Source: Pleurotus ostreatus/Saccharomyces cerevisiae fusant (taxonomy: Eukaryota; Opisthokonta). Taken from it: 64,000 nucleotides of DNA. The notes under the pieces are model-generated. The model was not told where the DNA came from and did not search any database. It saw only the letters and a program-made list of their open reading frames with translations. Below, piece after piece: positions 12,161 to 22,437 of the stretch (position 1 is its first letter; each line of letters begins with the position of its first letter). The stretch covers positions 1-64,000 of the forward strand of contig JAMQCK010000018.1 in NCBI GenBank assembly GCA_024196135.1, given 5' to 3'. Position numbers and translations under genes: made by a program.

Positions 12161-13017
12161 CTACGCCACGTACTCAGTGGCGGCCTCGGGGCAGTCGCGC
12201 GCAATCTATGTGGAGTCAGTGAGCTGAAATGGAGACTCGCGATGTGACGTACATGGCCCTCTTGGTGGCACTAGGCGAACAATTGTCAGTTCAGGATAGC
12301 GCTGACTTCAAGGTGTGTAACGTACCTTATAGCAAGTCTTGTTCCTATTCAGGGCAGGACCAGTAGGCGCAGTCTCGAAAGTGGTACCGGCTGCGGCAAG
12401 GCAGTCCCTGCAGAAAGGCTCAGCGATGCATTCATCGGAACAAGTGGGAAGGAACGCACCTCGCCATATGGTTCGGACCACCGCAACGATAGCACTTGAC
12501 AGGGGGCAGGGCAGACGTGTTCAAACCGCGGCCCGGGGGCGGCGCGCGAGAGGCGAAGCCCCCGGCAGCGGCGCTCGGGCAGTTGCGAGCGAAGTGTCCA
12601 AAGCGACCACAATTCTGCAGCAACATCAATACACCTTCCGCCGCGAGATGACATGACGTACGTAGCACTTGGAGTTCGAGCCCTGCTGCTGCAAGCGTAG
12701 GGTCGGACATTCAGCTGCCCAGATACAATCAGCCCGATGCGCCGATCGCGGGAGGGGGACATACCTTGGATATGCCCGACGCCACCACACGAGTAGCATT
12801 GCTTGGACGCGACGGTGCGCGGGGAGGGGCACGCGGAGCTCTCGTGTCCGGGCTGGCGGCAGTTGTAGCAGAGCCGCTGCTCAGACGAGCAGTTCTCGGC
12901 AATGTGACCGACTGGGGAAGGGGGTATTTGAGCGCCAGAAGCACAGTCTAGATTGGATGCCGAAAACTTACGATTGCCGCACTTGAAGCATCCCTTCCTG
13001 GAAAACTGGTATGCCAT
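12161..13017 (-). CDS. GIS2: CCHC zinc-knuckle protein, Gis2/CNBP type
   Basis: Single-stranded nucleic-acid-binding protein of the Gis2/CNBP family, which in other eukaryotes associates with mRNA and influences translation. Spliced by hand, it carries six C-x2-C-x4-H-x4-C knuckles: CFKCGNLGHIAENC, CYNCRQPGHESSAC, CYSCGGVGHIQAEC, CYNCGRFGHFARNC, CYRCGGPNHMARDC and CYKCHQEGHIARDC. A Gly/Arg/Ala-rich linker (about 12525-12570) separates knuckles four and five. Knuckles are repeatedly split by short introns, so the gene is cut into at least six exons. The product is about 180 residues; yeast Gis2 has 153 residues and seven knuckles. The start is MAYQFSRKGCFKCG at 13017 and the stop TAG is at 12161-12163. 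Confidence 0.94.
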
Positions 13018-14643
13018 GCTCGCTGCTGTAACCTGGCGGCGCGTCGCTGAGTCAGAGAACGCGCGCCTTCGTCACCGCCGTGCCGCGCACCTCAGCACTT
13101 CACACCCACTCGACTATCGACAGCAATCCCAACTCCTCGACACCTCCGGTATGCGAAGGGGAGCAGTCAACGAGGTGATGGTTGATGGTTAAGGAGACCG
13201 GACGGACGCCATCGGCTATCGGTCGTCCATCCCGCCCGGCCGACGCCGTCCAGGCCGCGGATCGCGACGAGCGGGGCGCCGGCATTTGCCGCTGTCAGTT
13301 GGTCCATCATTCCAACGCCGCTGGGATGGAAAGTGCAATGGCGCTGGGTCGCATTCAACAGCGCGGAGTCTGCCCGGCGCGCGTCTAGCGCTTTCGCCAC
13401 GCCCCTGCCCGGCCGATGGCTTATCGCCCCATCGATAACTTGCGCAAGGTTGGTTCCGGCATCCAGTTATAAGGGTGCGGCGAGCGCAAACAATCCTCAG
13501 GGCCTTCCTGCTCCTTCCTCCATCCTCAGCTAGGTTTACATGGTGAGCACGACGCATACCAACCCCTCATCCTTCCCCCCTTCATTCTCCTTCACCACGT
13601 CACCCGCCGATCGCGCTAACCTCGTGCCTACGCTAGATCCCTGTATACCTTGCAACTTGTTGAGGCAACCTTCGTCCGTTGTCATACATCACGCTTCTTG
13701 TAAGGCCTGTTGAGTGTCTTCACCCGAGGTGAGCGCCCCGTCCTGCTTCTTACTTTCCCGGCCCTCCATCCAGACTTCCTTCGCCACTTACATGTCTCGA
13801 TGCCTCAATCCCCATCTCCCTTCTGTTCCTGACGCTCTTGCAGTGGTTTCGATCCTCCTGTGAAGCGTTTCACCAGGCTTACAACAAGCTGAGTAGCCTG
13901 CGGACGCAGTATGGTTTAATGTGTGGAAGCCGTATCGGGGGTCATTGTCTCGACGGACGCGCGCCGCTGTTCGTCTGGCGCACGTTGACACGCTACTCAT
14001 CCTACCTATCACCGGGATCTCTCGTCCACTCGGGGTCCCGTGCTTGTATGGGGGTCCATCTCACCCTTAGGTACCTTACCTACCTCACTGTCGGGCATGG
14101 GATGGGCGGATCTGTGGCTATCGTCGTCGAGTACAACCTGCTTACGGGGTTCGGAGAATGAATTTAGATTGGAAGCCTAACTTCACGGAGCATCGAGGAT
14201 CTACGTGTGAATGGTGCTTCTAGGGTGCCCCTCGAGGTAGGGCCGTGTAGCCTTGCGGGACCTTTTTGCGGAGCCCCGCGCTGAAGAATACCTTCCTAAT
14301 CGGGATGAAAAGGCAATCACTGCCGCTATCAGGAAGGTAGATTTATGCATGTTCACTTTCCCTCTTTGAGCCCTTGGGTAACTCGAGGTGCACTTCCAAA
14401 GAATATTCGCATAACGATCAATGCTTGTACGGTAGCAACTATGAGAGTTTGTATCTGTCTTCCAGGTGAGAAGGGATGTATGTACATGGTGATACGTGAG
14501 ATGTAAGTAAACAGGAGAAGAGCAATAAAATAACAATAAGGCCAAGCCAAAAGTACAGCCAGTTAAGTACGAATCAAGGAACGAAGGAAAGGATAAGGTC
14601 ATGCATACGCAGTCATCCAGCACGCTCAACGCGCTATCATGTA
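13018..14643. other. 1.6-kb region without a recognised gene; possible plus-strand transcript
   Basis: The left part is the promoter of the zinc-knuckle gene and the right part (to about 14160) should include the 3' untranslated region of the next minus-strand gene. A TATA-like TATAAGG at 13468-13474 on the plus strand is followed by donor-like (GTGAGC near 13541 and 13729) and acceptor-like (CTCTTGCAG ending near 13841) sequences. That suggests a spliced plus-strand RNA. The only sizeable frame after it (13838-14161) resembles nothing I know. Confidence 0.35.
13468..13474 (+). promoter_or_regulatory. TATA-like box of a possible unassigned transcript
   Basis: TATAAGG in a GC-rich context, oriented to the right and not explained by any gene I can annotate downstream on the plus strand. 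Confidence 0.3.
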
Positions 14644-17600
14644 CTACCTCCCCTCCACAAAATCCAACGCATCCTCCAACCGCTCCACAATCCACTCCGA
14701 CTTGCTCATCTTCTTCTTCTTCGTCGAGCTCCCCTCGCTCTTCTTTGAGCTCGCCTGGCTCGCCGCGTCCGCCTCCCGCGCCATCTCCTCCCGCACGACG
14801 CCCTCCCGCATCGACACCGGCTCGCGCATCGCGTGCTCCCGCAGCGCCGCGCCCTCGTCCCGCAGGTTCGACCCCGACGTCGCGCGCCGCAGCATCGTGC
14901 GCGTGCGCGACATGCCGGACTGCGTCTGCTGTTGCGGCTGCTGGTGATGGCCGGAGCCGGAGGAGATGGAGAGCTTCTTGCGATGGCCCTTCTTTTCCTT
15001 CTCCGCCGGCGCGTCCTTCTGCGAGGTCTTCTCGGCCTTGCCGTGCTCCTTCTCGAGGCGGCGGCGTGCGCGTTGCTGCTGGTCGCGCTCGCGCTCACGG
15101 ATGTCGCGTTCGCGGTTGTCCTGATCGATGCTCGTTTTCTTCTTCAGACCATTGAATCCGAGGATGCCGGCAGAGCTCGCGCGACGCGGAAGGGGTGCGC
15201 CGTTGGCCAGGGTCCGACTGGACGACGAGGATTGGGAACCTGCTAAAGCCGACGAGCCGGCGAAAGCAGAAGCAGGGCCAACAGATACAGGAGTGGGTGT
15301 CAAAGGGATCGTAGCCAGCGTCGCCGGATTAGACGCGGCTCGGTTCGGCGACGATTTCGAAGATGGTGTAGGGGATACGGGGATGTTGGGGAGACTCGGT
15401 CGACGGCCAGCGTACGAGGGTGAGAGCAGTTCGTCTGATGGTATGAGGTCCTGTCCGGCCCATTGTGCTTTGGGGTGCTGGAACGCGGCCGGGAGCGCCA
15501 TGCGCGGAGGTAGCCTGTTCGAGTGTGAATGTGACGGCTGTGCATTCGTGCTCCAAGCATGACTTCGAGGACTGCGCGTGCCGCCAGGTGACGAGACTGA
15601 TACCTGCGCAGACGAAGAGTACGACTCCATCGTGTAGGGAGCTGTCGATCCGGACTCGTCTCGGTAGTGGTTGACCACCGACTGTCGCTTGCGCACATAC
15701 GCTTGCCGCCGAATATCGCCCATCCACCCATGCCACTCCGCTTCGCTCTCGCTCTCCGACCCGTCGATGTCTGAGGAAGACCACGAGAGGGCTTCCCCGG
15801 TGTCTCGTTGCTTTCCCCGCTTCTTCTCGCTCATCACCTCTGGTACGCTTGTCGTGAAGCCCAGGGCCATTCGCAAGACCGCGGACTCGGTGCAGCCAGC
15901 ATCGCGGGCCCGACGCGTCGCCCATAGGCGCCATTCTGGGTACATAGATGCCATAGGCCGTGGTCGGGGGCTCTCGCTGGCGACATACGTGCTGGACTCG
16001 GTACCAGGAGCACCGGCTGCATAGGGCGAGTCATCGGACATGTCGAAGTCGTCTGGGAAGTACCCAGGTCCGGATGCGACCCAGGGGATGAAGGTAGAGT
16101 TTATGGAACCGTGTTCGTTCTGCACCGGCCATCGGTGCAGTATACGAAGGAAGGAAGTATAGGCTGTGAATCATTGTCAGCATTGTATATGGACTTCGCA
16201 CTCGAGAAGCAGCTGACCATCGTCGTCCCCGAGGTCGAAGACAACCCACTGGCCCTGGATCGGAGTCGAGGCTGGCGTTGGCGTCTTCGAGCGCTTATTC
16301 TGCGCGAAAGACGCCTCCTCAGGCGTACTAGCCTCATAGTCGACATGTAGCTTCCCTCCCAGCTTCACCGATCCAAACTTCGGCCTGTACGCGTCCTTCA
16401 GACGCGCCTTCGAGTTCAACCTCTGCAGCCCCGGGTACTCAAAATCGCTGACATCCTCATCTTTCTCCGTCAGCGGCGTGTGCGCAAACACCGGGGAAGA
16501 TAGCCCGCTCTCCGACGACGAGTGATTCCCGGAATCATCGTCGCTCATAGCTCGGCGATGGCCCTCTGAGCGGGCTCGTGACGGCTTGGGTGTGTCTCCC
16601 TCCAGTGGGTCATCGTGCGGCGCCATGGCGGCCATGATGGATGGAACCGGTTGCGAGGGCGGAGGGGAGCCACGTCTCTCGGGGTTTATGGCGCTGATGT
16701 CCAGAGTGGGTCGCAGGCGCGAGGGGGCGGGAACGACTTGCTTCAGCTGGCTGCCAGCTCGCTGAACGAAGGAGGTGGAGCCGTGAGGAGAGCTTGAGCC
16801 TGGGTCCACTCCGAAAGGGCCTTCGTCTTTGCTCTTGCTAAGGCGAAGTTTCTTCAGAGACTTGACTTTGTCTCGCTTCGCTCCCGTCAGAGCACCGATA
16901 TCGGTGGGTACGGCGAACTTGGCACAGACGATTCGTCGTTGCTCGACGCCAGACGAGTTGATCCATGATGTGGTGGCCATGTTCAGGTGGTCGGGCGTGC
17001 AGATAGCGTTGAGCGTGTCCAGTGGAAGCTCATGCGTAGGATCGTGATCCTAAGATACAGTTGATCTTCACCAGAGATGTAGATGAAACTGCAGACTCAC
17101 GTTCTGATTTCGGCAGATGCTCAGAATCCCGTCGCGGGCGACAATAAACTTGTCGCGCCATTCGTACTCGGATTCGCGTGTCGACTTCAAGACCTTGACG
17201 TGGCCTTCCCAGAAGGGCTGACAGTAGTCCTCGAGTGCATGTCGTTTGAGAGGGATGATAGAACCAGCGCGATGGACTTCCAAGAGCTCGTAGGGTGCGA
17301 AGTCATACATGCCGACGGTGAAGTCGTCTTCCAAAGTCTGCCCGGTCGAGAAGCGGATGATGGTGACATTGTGGGGATGTACGCGCTTCTTCTTGTTGAT
17401 GTCCTTTGGCTTCGGCGGCACCTTGGGCGGCCGATGGACGAAGACTACCTCGTCCATGTCCTGGTCGTCCCACTCATCGTCTTCCTCGTAACCGCCATCC
17501 TCAGCAGGCTTGCTGCCGCCTTCCTCGTTTGCCTGGTCCACATCGGGTGTCTCTGGTCTTGCAAATTGGATAGGAGATACCGAGCGACGCTCCTGGACGT

Positions 17601-17832
17601 GGGGCTGCTTCGCGAATGTGATCGGGGATGGCGGACGCGCTCCTTGTCGCGGGTCCGCTGGCGGGGGCTCGAGGTCCGGCGCATCAAAGTGCGAGAGGCA
17701 CTTTGCGAGGATGTACGACTTGACCTGGCGGATTTTCCAGGACGAGGCGAGATGGGTTGTCAGCCACTGATCGTGGGGGACTGGCGCGATGGGTGCGGTT
17801 AGCGCGGATGCACGAAGCGCGACGCCAGACAC
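14644..17832 (-). CDS. large serine-rich protein with RA-like and split PH-like domains
   Basis: No named family is certain. The first long exon reads from the 17832 area: a helical start (DQWLTTHLASSWKIRQVKSY), an acidic stretch, then VTIIRFSTGQTLEDDFTVG, which resembles a ubiquitin-fold RA domain. A PH-like segment follows (EGHVKVLKS...YEWRDKFIVARDGILSICR) and continues after an intron with HELPLDTLNAICTPDHL and VCAKFAV. A long Ser/Pro-rich insertion comes next; QGQWVVFDLGDDDAYTSFL then looks like the closing helix of the PH fold. The tail of about 470 residues is low-complexity and Arg/Lys-rich near the stop at 14644. The RA-PH order suggests a membrane or small-GTPase adaptor (inference). 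The true start is unresolved: position 17832 is a GTG preceded by an acceptor-like CTTCAG, so a 5' exon is probably missing. Confidence 0.72.
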
Positions 17833-18183
17833 GCACTGAAGCGGCAGGTTATGGGGACGAGGTCACCGTCAGCATCCTTCGCCGCGGACGACGCGACGTT
17901 CATGGGGCTGGTATGCGCGTCGGGGCTGAGGACAGGCTGCGGTCAAGGATCATCAGACGGCCTGCATCAGCGGACGGCGCGCACTGATGGCGGCGAATTT
18001 GTTTACCCCGAGCCGTACCGGGCCCCTGCTTCCCAACTTCGACGCTCGAGAGCGCGGCCGACGACGGCGTGCGCGACAATCTTTGCTCACCGAGCCCCGC
18101 GACGCCCGCCGCTGGATCACGCGGCCGCAAGCGACAGAACACGACGGTCCAAGCGAGCACCCGCCCTCGGCTCCCGGACCACC
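17833..18183. promoter_or_regulatory. divergent upstream region of the PH-like gene and COQ10
   Basis: Intergenic segment serving two divergent genes. It may also hold a missing first coding exon of the minus-strand gene: a minus-strand ATG lies near 17902, but it does not join the long exon in frame by any splice I can justify. Confidence 0.4.
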
Positions 18184-18861
18184 ATGTTGAAGACCGTCCT
18201 CCGGCCCACCATCCGCGCCCCCTGCGCGCGCGCACTCGCGCGTCGCCGCATATTCTCATTCCCCCCACTACCAGAAGCTTTCTCTAACACGCCCCAGACT
18301 GTGCATGAGAGCAAAGTCCTTCCGTCCGTCACGCACTCGCACCCTCTCCCCCTGATCCTCGCTTACGCCCTTCCCAGGTATACACAAAAGGAGCTGTACG
18401 AGGTTGTGTCCAACGTCGAATCCTATCCACGGTTCATCCCCTATTGCTCAGGCTCGCGAATACTCGAGAGGCAATCGCATGAAGATGGCAAGCACTTCAT
18501 GAAGGCGGAATTGACTGTCGGCTTCAAGCCCTTCAACGTGAGCTACACAAGTCATGTCACCTGCATACCGCACTCCTTCGTCGAGGTACGTGTGCCTACT
18601 TTCCATGATGGCTGACACGCTGACACCGCGTAGGCGGTCGCCGCTCCCTCCGCGTCCAAGACCTTCAAGACCCTGTCTACTGTCTGGAACTTCAAGCCGG
18701 CACAAGAAGATCCCAACTCCACTCATGTCACCATCGATCTCTCCTACGCCTTTACAAATCCTTTGCACGCTGCCGCCATGACGGCCGTCTTCAGCAAAGA
18801 CCCGAACATCATGATACGCGCTTTCGAAAAGCGTTGCGCTCATGTTTACGGTAGAAGATAG
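18184..18861 (+). CDS. COQ10: coenzyme Q-binding protein Coq10 (START fold)
   Basis: Mitochondrial lipid-binding protein that delivers or chaperones coenzyme Q in the respiratory chain. Two exons (18184-18585 and 18634-18861) encode 209 residues, matching yeast Coq10 (207). The N-terminus is Arg/Ala-rich without acidic residues (MLKTVLRPTIRAPCARALAR), as in a mitochondrial presequence. The family core follows: YTQKELYEVVSNVESYPRFI, then PYCSGSRI, FMKAELTVGFKPFNVSYTS and, near the end, YAFTNPLHAAAMTAVF. The gene ends 196 bp from the convergent GST-like gene. Confidence 0.93.
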
Positions 18862-19057
18862 CAAGGCGGGGGCTGAGCTACGCGATCTGGGGCCGACGAT
18901 CTTACTGTCATTGTTATCACTATCCATTCGTGGACATGACCATCGCATTGTATTGGACTTTTGCATCTTCCAACTCCCGAATACCACCCATCTCAGCGAT
19001 AATCGTTTCGTCCGAAGTCGCCATGATTCAAAGACTTCGTGACATTCCAACAACGCT

Positions 19058-20658
19058 TCAAAGCTTCGCCTCCTTCGCCTTCCCAGCCACCACCGCATAC
19101 CTCAGCCGCGGAAAGTGGCAGAGGAACGTCCCTGCCTTCCCCTTGATCTCCAGCACCACCTCCTCGTCGCTCAGACCCACGAGCAATCCCTTTGTCGGGT
19201 AATCGCGCGCTACAAGCATTATAAGCTCAATTTGCCGCAAATACTCGTCTCGAGCATGGTGCGGCATTGACTTACAGTTGTCCTCAGGAATGACAGCGAC
19301 AGGCTCTCCATGCTTGACGCCAAGCAGTGCGGCAGTCTTCTCGTCGAACGGATGTTTCTCGCGCTCGGCCGTGGCAGAAGCAATGCGCTGTGCTGCCTCC
19401 TTTCCGGATATCTTCTCGGTCTTCGGCAGAGCCACTTGCTGGCTCTGGATGTACTGCTGCACTTTGCGAAGCCACTGTAAAGAGCGTGAGCGAGAGACGT
19501 TTGGTATGAGCGACGAAGTACGAGCAGCGATGAGTTACAAGATTTGGTGCGAGGGACCAAACTTACCTCCAGCGTCTTCGCAAACTTCGCCTTATCACCG
19601 AACAGCTCACCCGTCCCCGGCAGCGAGCGTGCCCAATTCAGTACGAAGAATACGGAAAGGTCGGCCAGGCCGGGCGTCTCGGTGTCGAAAAGCCATTGAC
19701 GATTGTCTCGGAGTTGTTCTTCGACGAGGGTCTGACCAGGAAAATCAGTACTCTCAGGTCGTCGTGTATGTGCGGGAGAGCGAAAGAACGAACCATGTGT
19801 GAGGCCAAAGTACTCATGCTGCGTCCTCGGAGAGCCTTCATGACCTTGGGGTCGATGTTGGCGCCGGACATCTGTTTAGTCCGTGAGTTTGGACGCACTT
19901 AAAAGGAACGGTTTCTTTCGCCCTCACCTTGCTTCTGTCCGCCAAAAAGGCAGCAGGGACCTTGTCCCATGGAACGAAAGGAACAGCGGTCGGAAACAAC
20001 GCGCTATCGGCGTAGAACTGGGCGAATGCCTTGACGAGACCTATATGTGAAGTAAGTACGTGGGCAACGGCGGCGACGATCACGAGGAAATTCCTCCGAT
20101 ATATCATCTGCGTTCTTGACGGAACAGTGACAAAAAAATCTACCTGTATCAGTCGTCGACCCGTCCCTCCTCTTCGGAAAAAGCGTGCCGTAGCCTGCGC
20201 TCGTCGGGAAGCGTCGCTCGAGGACGGAAGCGATGAGGCTGAAATATATAGTGGTGAGAAAGGTGAGAGGTGCGTGGCAGCAAAGTCACGAATCTATGGG
20301 TCGAAGAAGGGCAGAGAGTGGCTATAAGGAGATACACACCTAGTGTCACAGTAAAGGTCCCTCCCGATAGCTAACACAGGAATTCTGCGATAACCAAGGC
20401 CCAGGAGCTCGGATAGCTCGGGACGGGGGAGAAGAGGGGCGACCTGAAGAGATATTCAGCGTTCAAGGTCAGCTAAGGCAAGAGGAAGAAAACAGAATGC
20501 TATACTCACGTCTACATGGGAAGCAGGAATCCGCTTGACCGCGAGCATGCTCTCGACCTTGGCGCCGAAGGGGGAGCCGTCATAACTCATGCATGAGCTT
20601 CAGCCAATAATTCTTGCGCTAAAGACTAGCAAGCTCACCGGTAGAGGATGACAGACAT
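19058..20658 (-). CDS. glutathione S-transferase-like protein with extra C-terminal domain
   Basis: Starts MSVILYRYDGSPFGAKVESM at 20658 with the first exon split after only seven codons. The N-terminal thioredoxin-like GST domain reads AVKRIPASHVDVAPLLPRPE and then YRRIPVLAIGRDLYCDT, the cis-proline (RIPVL) and acid-turn pattern of Ure2/theta-type GSTs. A helical GST_C part includes GLADLSVFFVLNWARSLPG. After this comes an extension not found in classical GSTs: EPVAVIPEDN, then TKGLLVGLSDEEVVLEIKG, ending FPRLRYAVVAGKAKEAKL. The catalytic residue is uncertain (Ser in DGSPF, no obvious catalytic Tyr). Conjugation activity is therefore a family inference. The gene has at least seven exons with introns of about 50-60 bases. 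Confidence 0.85.
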
Positions 20659-22437
20659 GGTTGGAACTGGCTATAGTGTGTACTTGGGGATAGTGGTGAG
20701 TGCAAGACGCAAGGAGCGTTCAGCAGTCTGCTTTCATATGTGACGGCGGACGGCTTTCGTAGTTACCGGTGATCGAGGTGAATGTCCTCATGATGACAAG
20801 CCTGCTAAACGGTGAATGGAAGTGGGAAAACAGATTGGTATTCAGAAGCTATGGGGTATATGGACTGGAGGCAGCCTCACTTAGTGGAGAACTCGGAAAG
20901 GAAAGCGATGACCATTGTGATTGAGCGCCCATAAGACCAAACAAGGCCAAGCAAGCGAGGTTGTTATAGAAGACTCTGCTTCTTCGGCGCCCGACAGACC
21001 TCGAGGAGGCTGACCAGGACCTTTTTAACACACGCGGAATCTGCACGCAGCCGCTGAGCTGACGAAATACGGGCCTTGCTGTCCTGGTGTGAATGCACGC
21101 CTTACACGAAGACGTTTGGGCGGTCCGCAAGCCGCAGCCTCGTCAGCCTCGTCGCCGTGACGCTCGCTTATCGGCATTCAACCGTTTTATGCAAGAGGAA
21201 AACATTCCAAGAGGGAAAGAGAGCTTGCGCAGTCATTGTTGTACGCATTGCGTCTCCATCGGCGTAGAGGCGGCCAAACCCTGCGCTCAGGAAGGGACGG
21301 GTCTCGGAACCTCACGTCTTCACTGAATTCGCCAGGAAGAGAACAAGGCGAACCTCACCCAAGGCAACAAAAGTTCGTCCAGTTCGGTCATTCCATCCCG
21401 TACCCCGCAGAGCGGCAGAGGTCCTTCAGGGCGGAAGTAATTGTTCGGTGCGGGGGTCATGTGTCCATGCGGGGGCAAAAGGGACAAGCAATTGAAAGAC
21501 ATCGCCCAACGTGGAAACAATACAAGTTCCAGCCGTCAACATGCACAGAGAAACGGAGGGCGGGAGGGAGCGACTTTCGGCCCCTGTCGGCTCGCGATAT
21601 GCCAATCATTGTCGAGCGATGGTTGAAGATGAGGAGAGATGGGAGGACGAGGGAGCATGCGAGGCTGAGCTGCGGAGATTGGGAAGATGCGCGTGGGGAT
21701 TAGAATCGTGAGGTGAGGCTGTGGGGTTCGCACATTGGGCTATCGGAATTTGTGCGCTAGCGTTGTCTGCTACGCTGCGTTGGATGTGGCGCGTCGTCGA
21801 GCATCGCTGTTGGGCGCGCGTGTCAGTGGAACTCAGGCACATACGTTCGACGGGGTGGCCTGACCTACCAGTCGGAGGAGAGTGGGGGTCAGAGGGAGAG
21901 GGATAGGAGATCGACGCTGAGATGGGGTTTGCTGAAGAAGTGTAGAGATGGAAGGGAGAAGGGATGCGCTGATGATGGTGGCGAGCGAGCGCGTTCAGGT
22001 GTTGGCAAGCGTGCATCCGGCCGAGGGCCGTGGCTGTCGGATGCTATCGACCCGGCGTTCCCTTTACAAGGTTGCTCTTGGCGATGCGAGGGCGCTGCGA
22101 CGCGAGCTGCGACAGGAGACGAGGTGAAGACATTCCATAGTATGGATTCCATTGTTTTCGCGGAAGTAGAGCTGTCAGGCATCGCATTGTTCGTAGGCCC
22201 CCACAAGAGAAGTCTTACAGGGAAAGCTCTGAGCCATCCGGCCATCGCGAAGCGATGCAGGTGCAAACAAGTGACAAGCCCGAAGAGATGGGTCCGGCTG
22301 CGTTGCCATCAGAATATTAAATTCCACTCTCCCACAACCACCGCAGTCCAACCCACTCCTTCCTCCGCCTCTGGTCGTCGTCCAAGTCGTCACGCCGCCG
22401 TCGCCGCCGCTAGCAGCGCCCATCGCCCTTCACCATC
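20659..22437. other. 1.8-kb intergenic region upstream of chitin synthase
   Basis: Both strands carry several frames of 60-170 codons (for example plus 21236-21703 and minus 21606-22016), but they are rich in Arg/Ser/Pro as expected from shadow frames in GC-rich DNA and resemble no family. The right half is presumably the long promoter and leader of the chitin synthase gene. AT-rich ATATTAAATT at 22313-22322 is the best core-promoter candidate. Confidence 0.45.

Noticed and set aside
12671..12690. TTCGAGCC-like word resembling a tRNA T loop
   Set aside because: It lies in the zinc-knuckle gene and no acceptor or anticodon stem can be formed around it.
21236..22016. Frames on both strands in the chitin synthase upstream region
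   Set aside because: Overlapping, low-information composition, no domain and no consistent exon structure.
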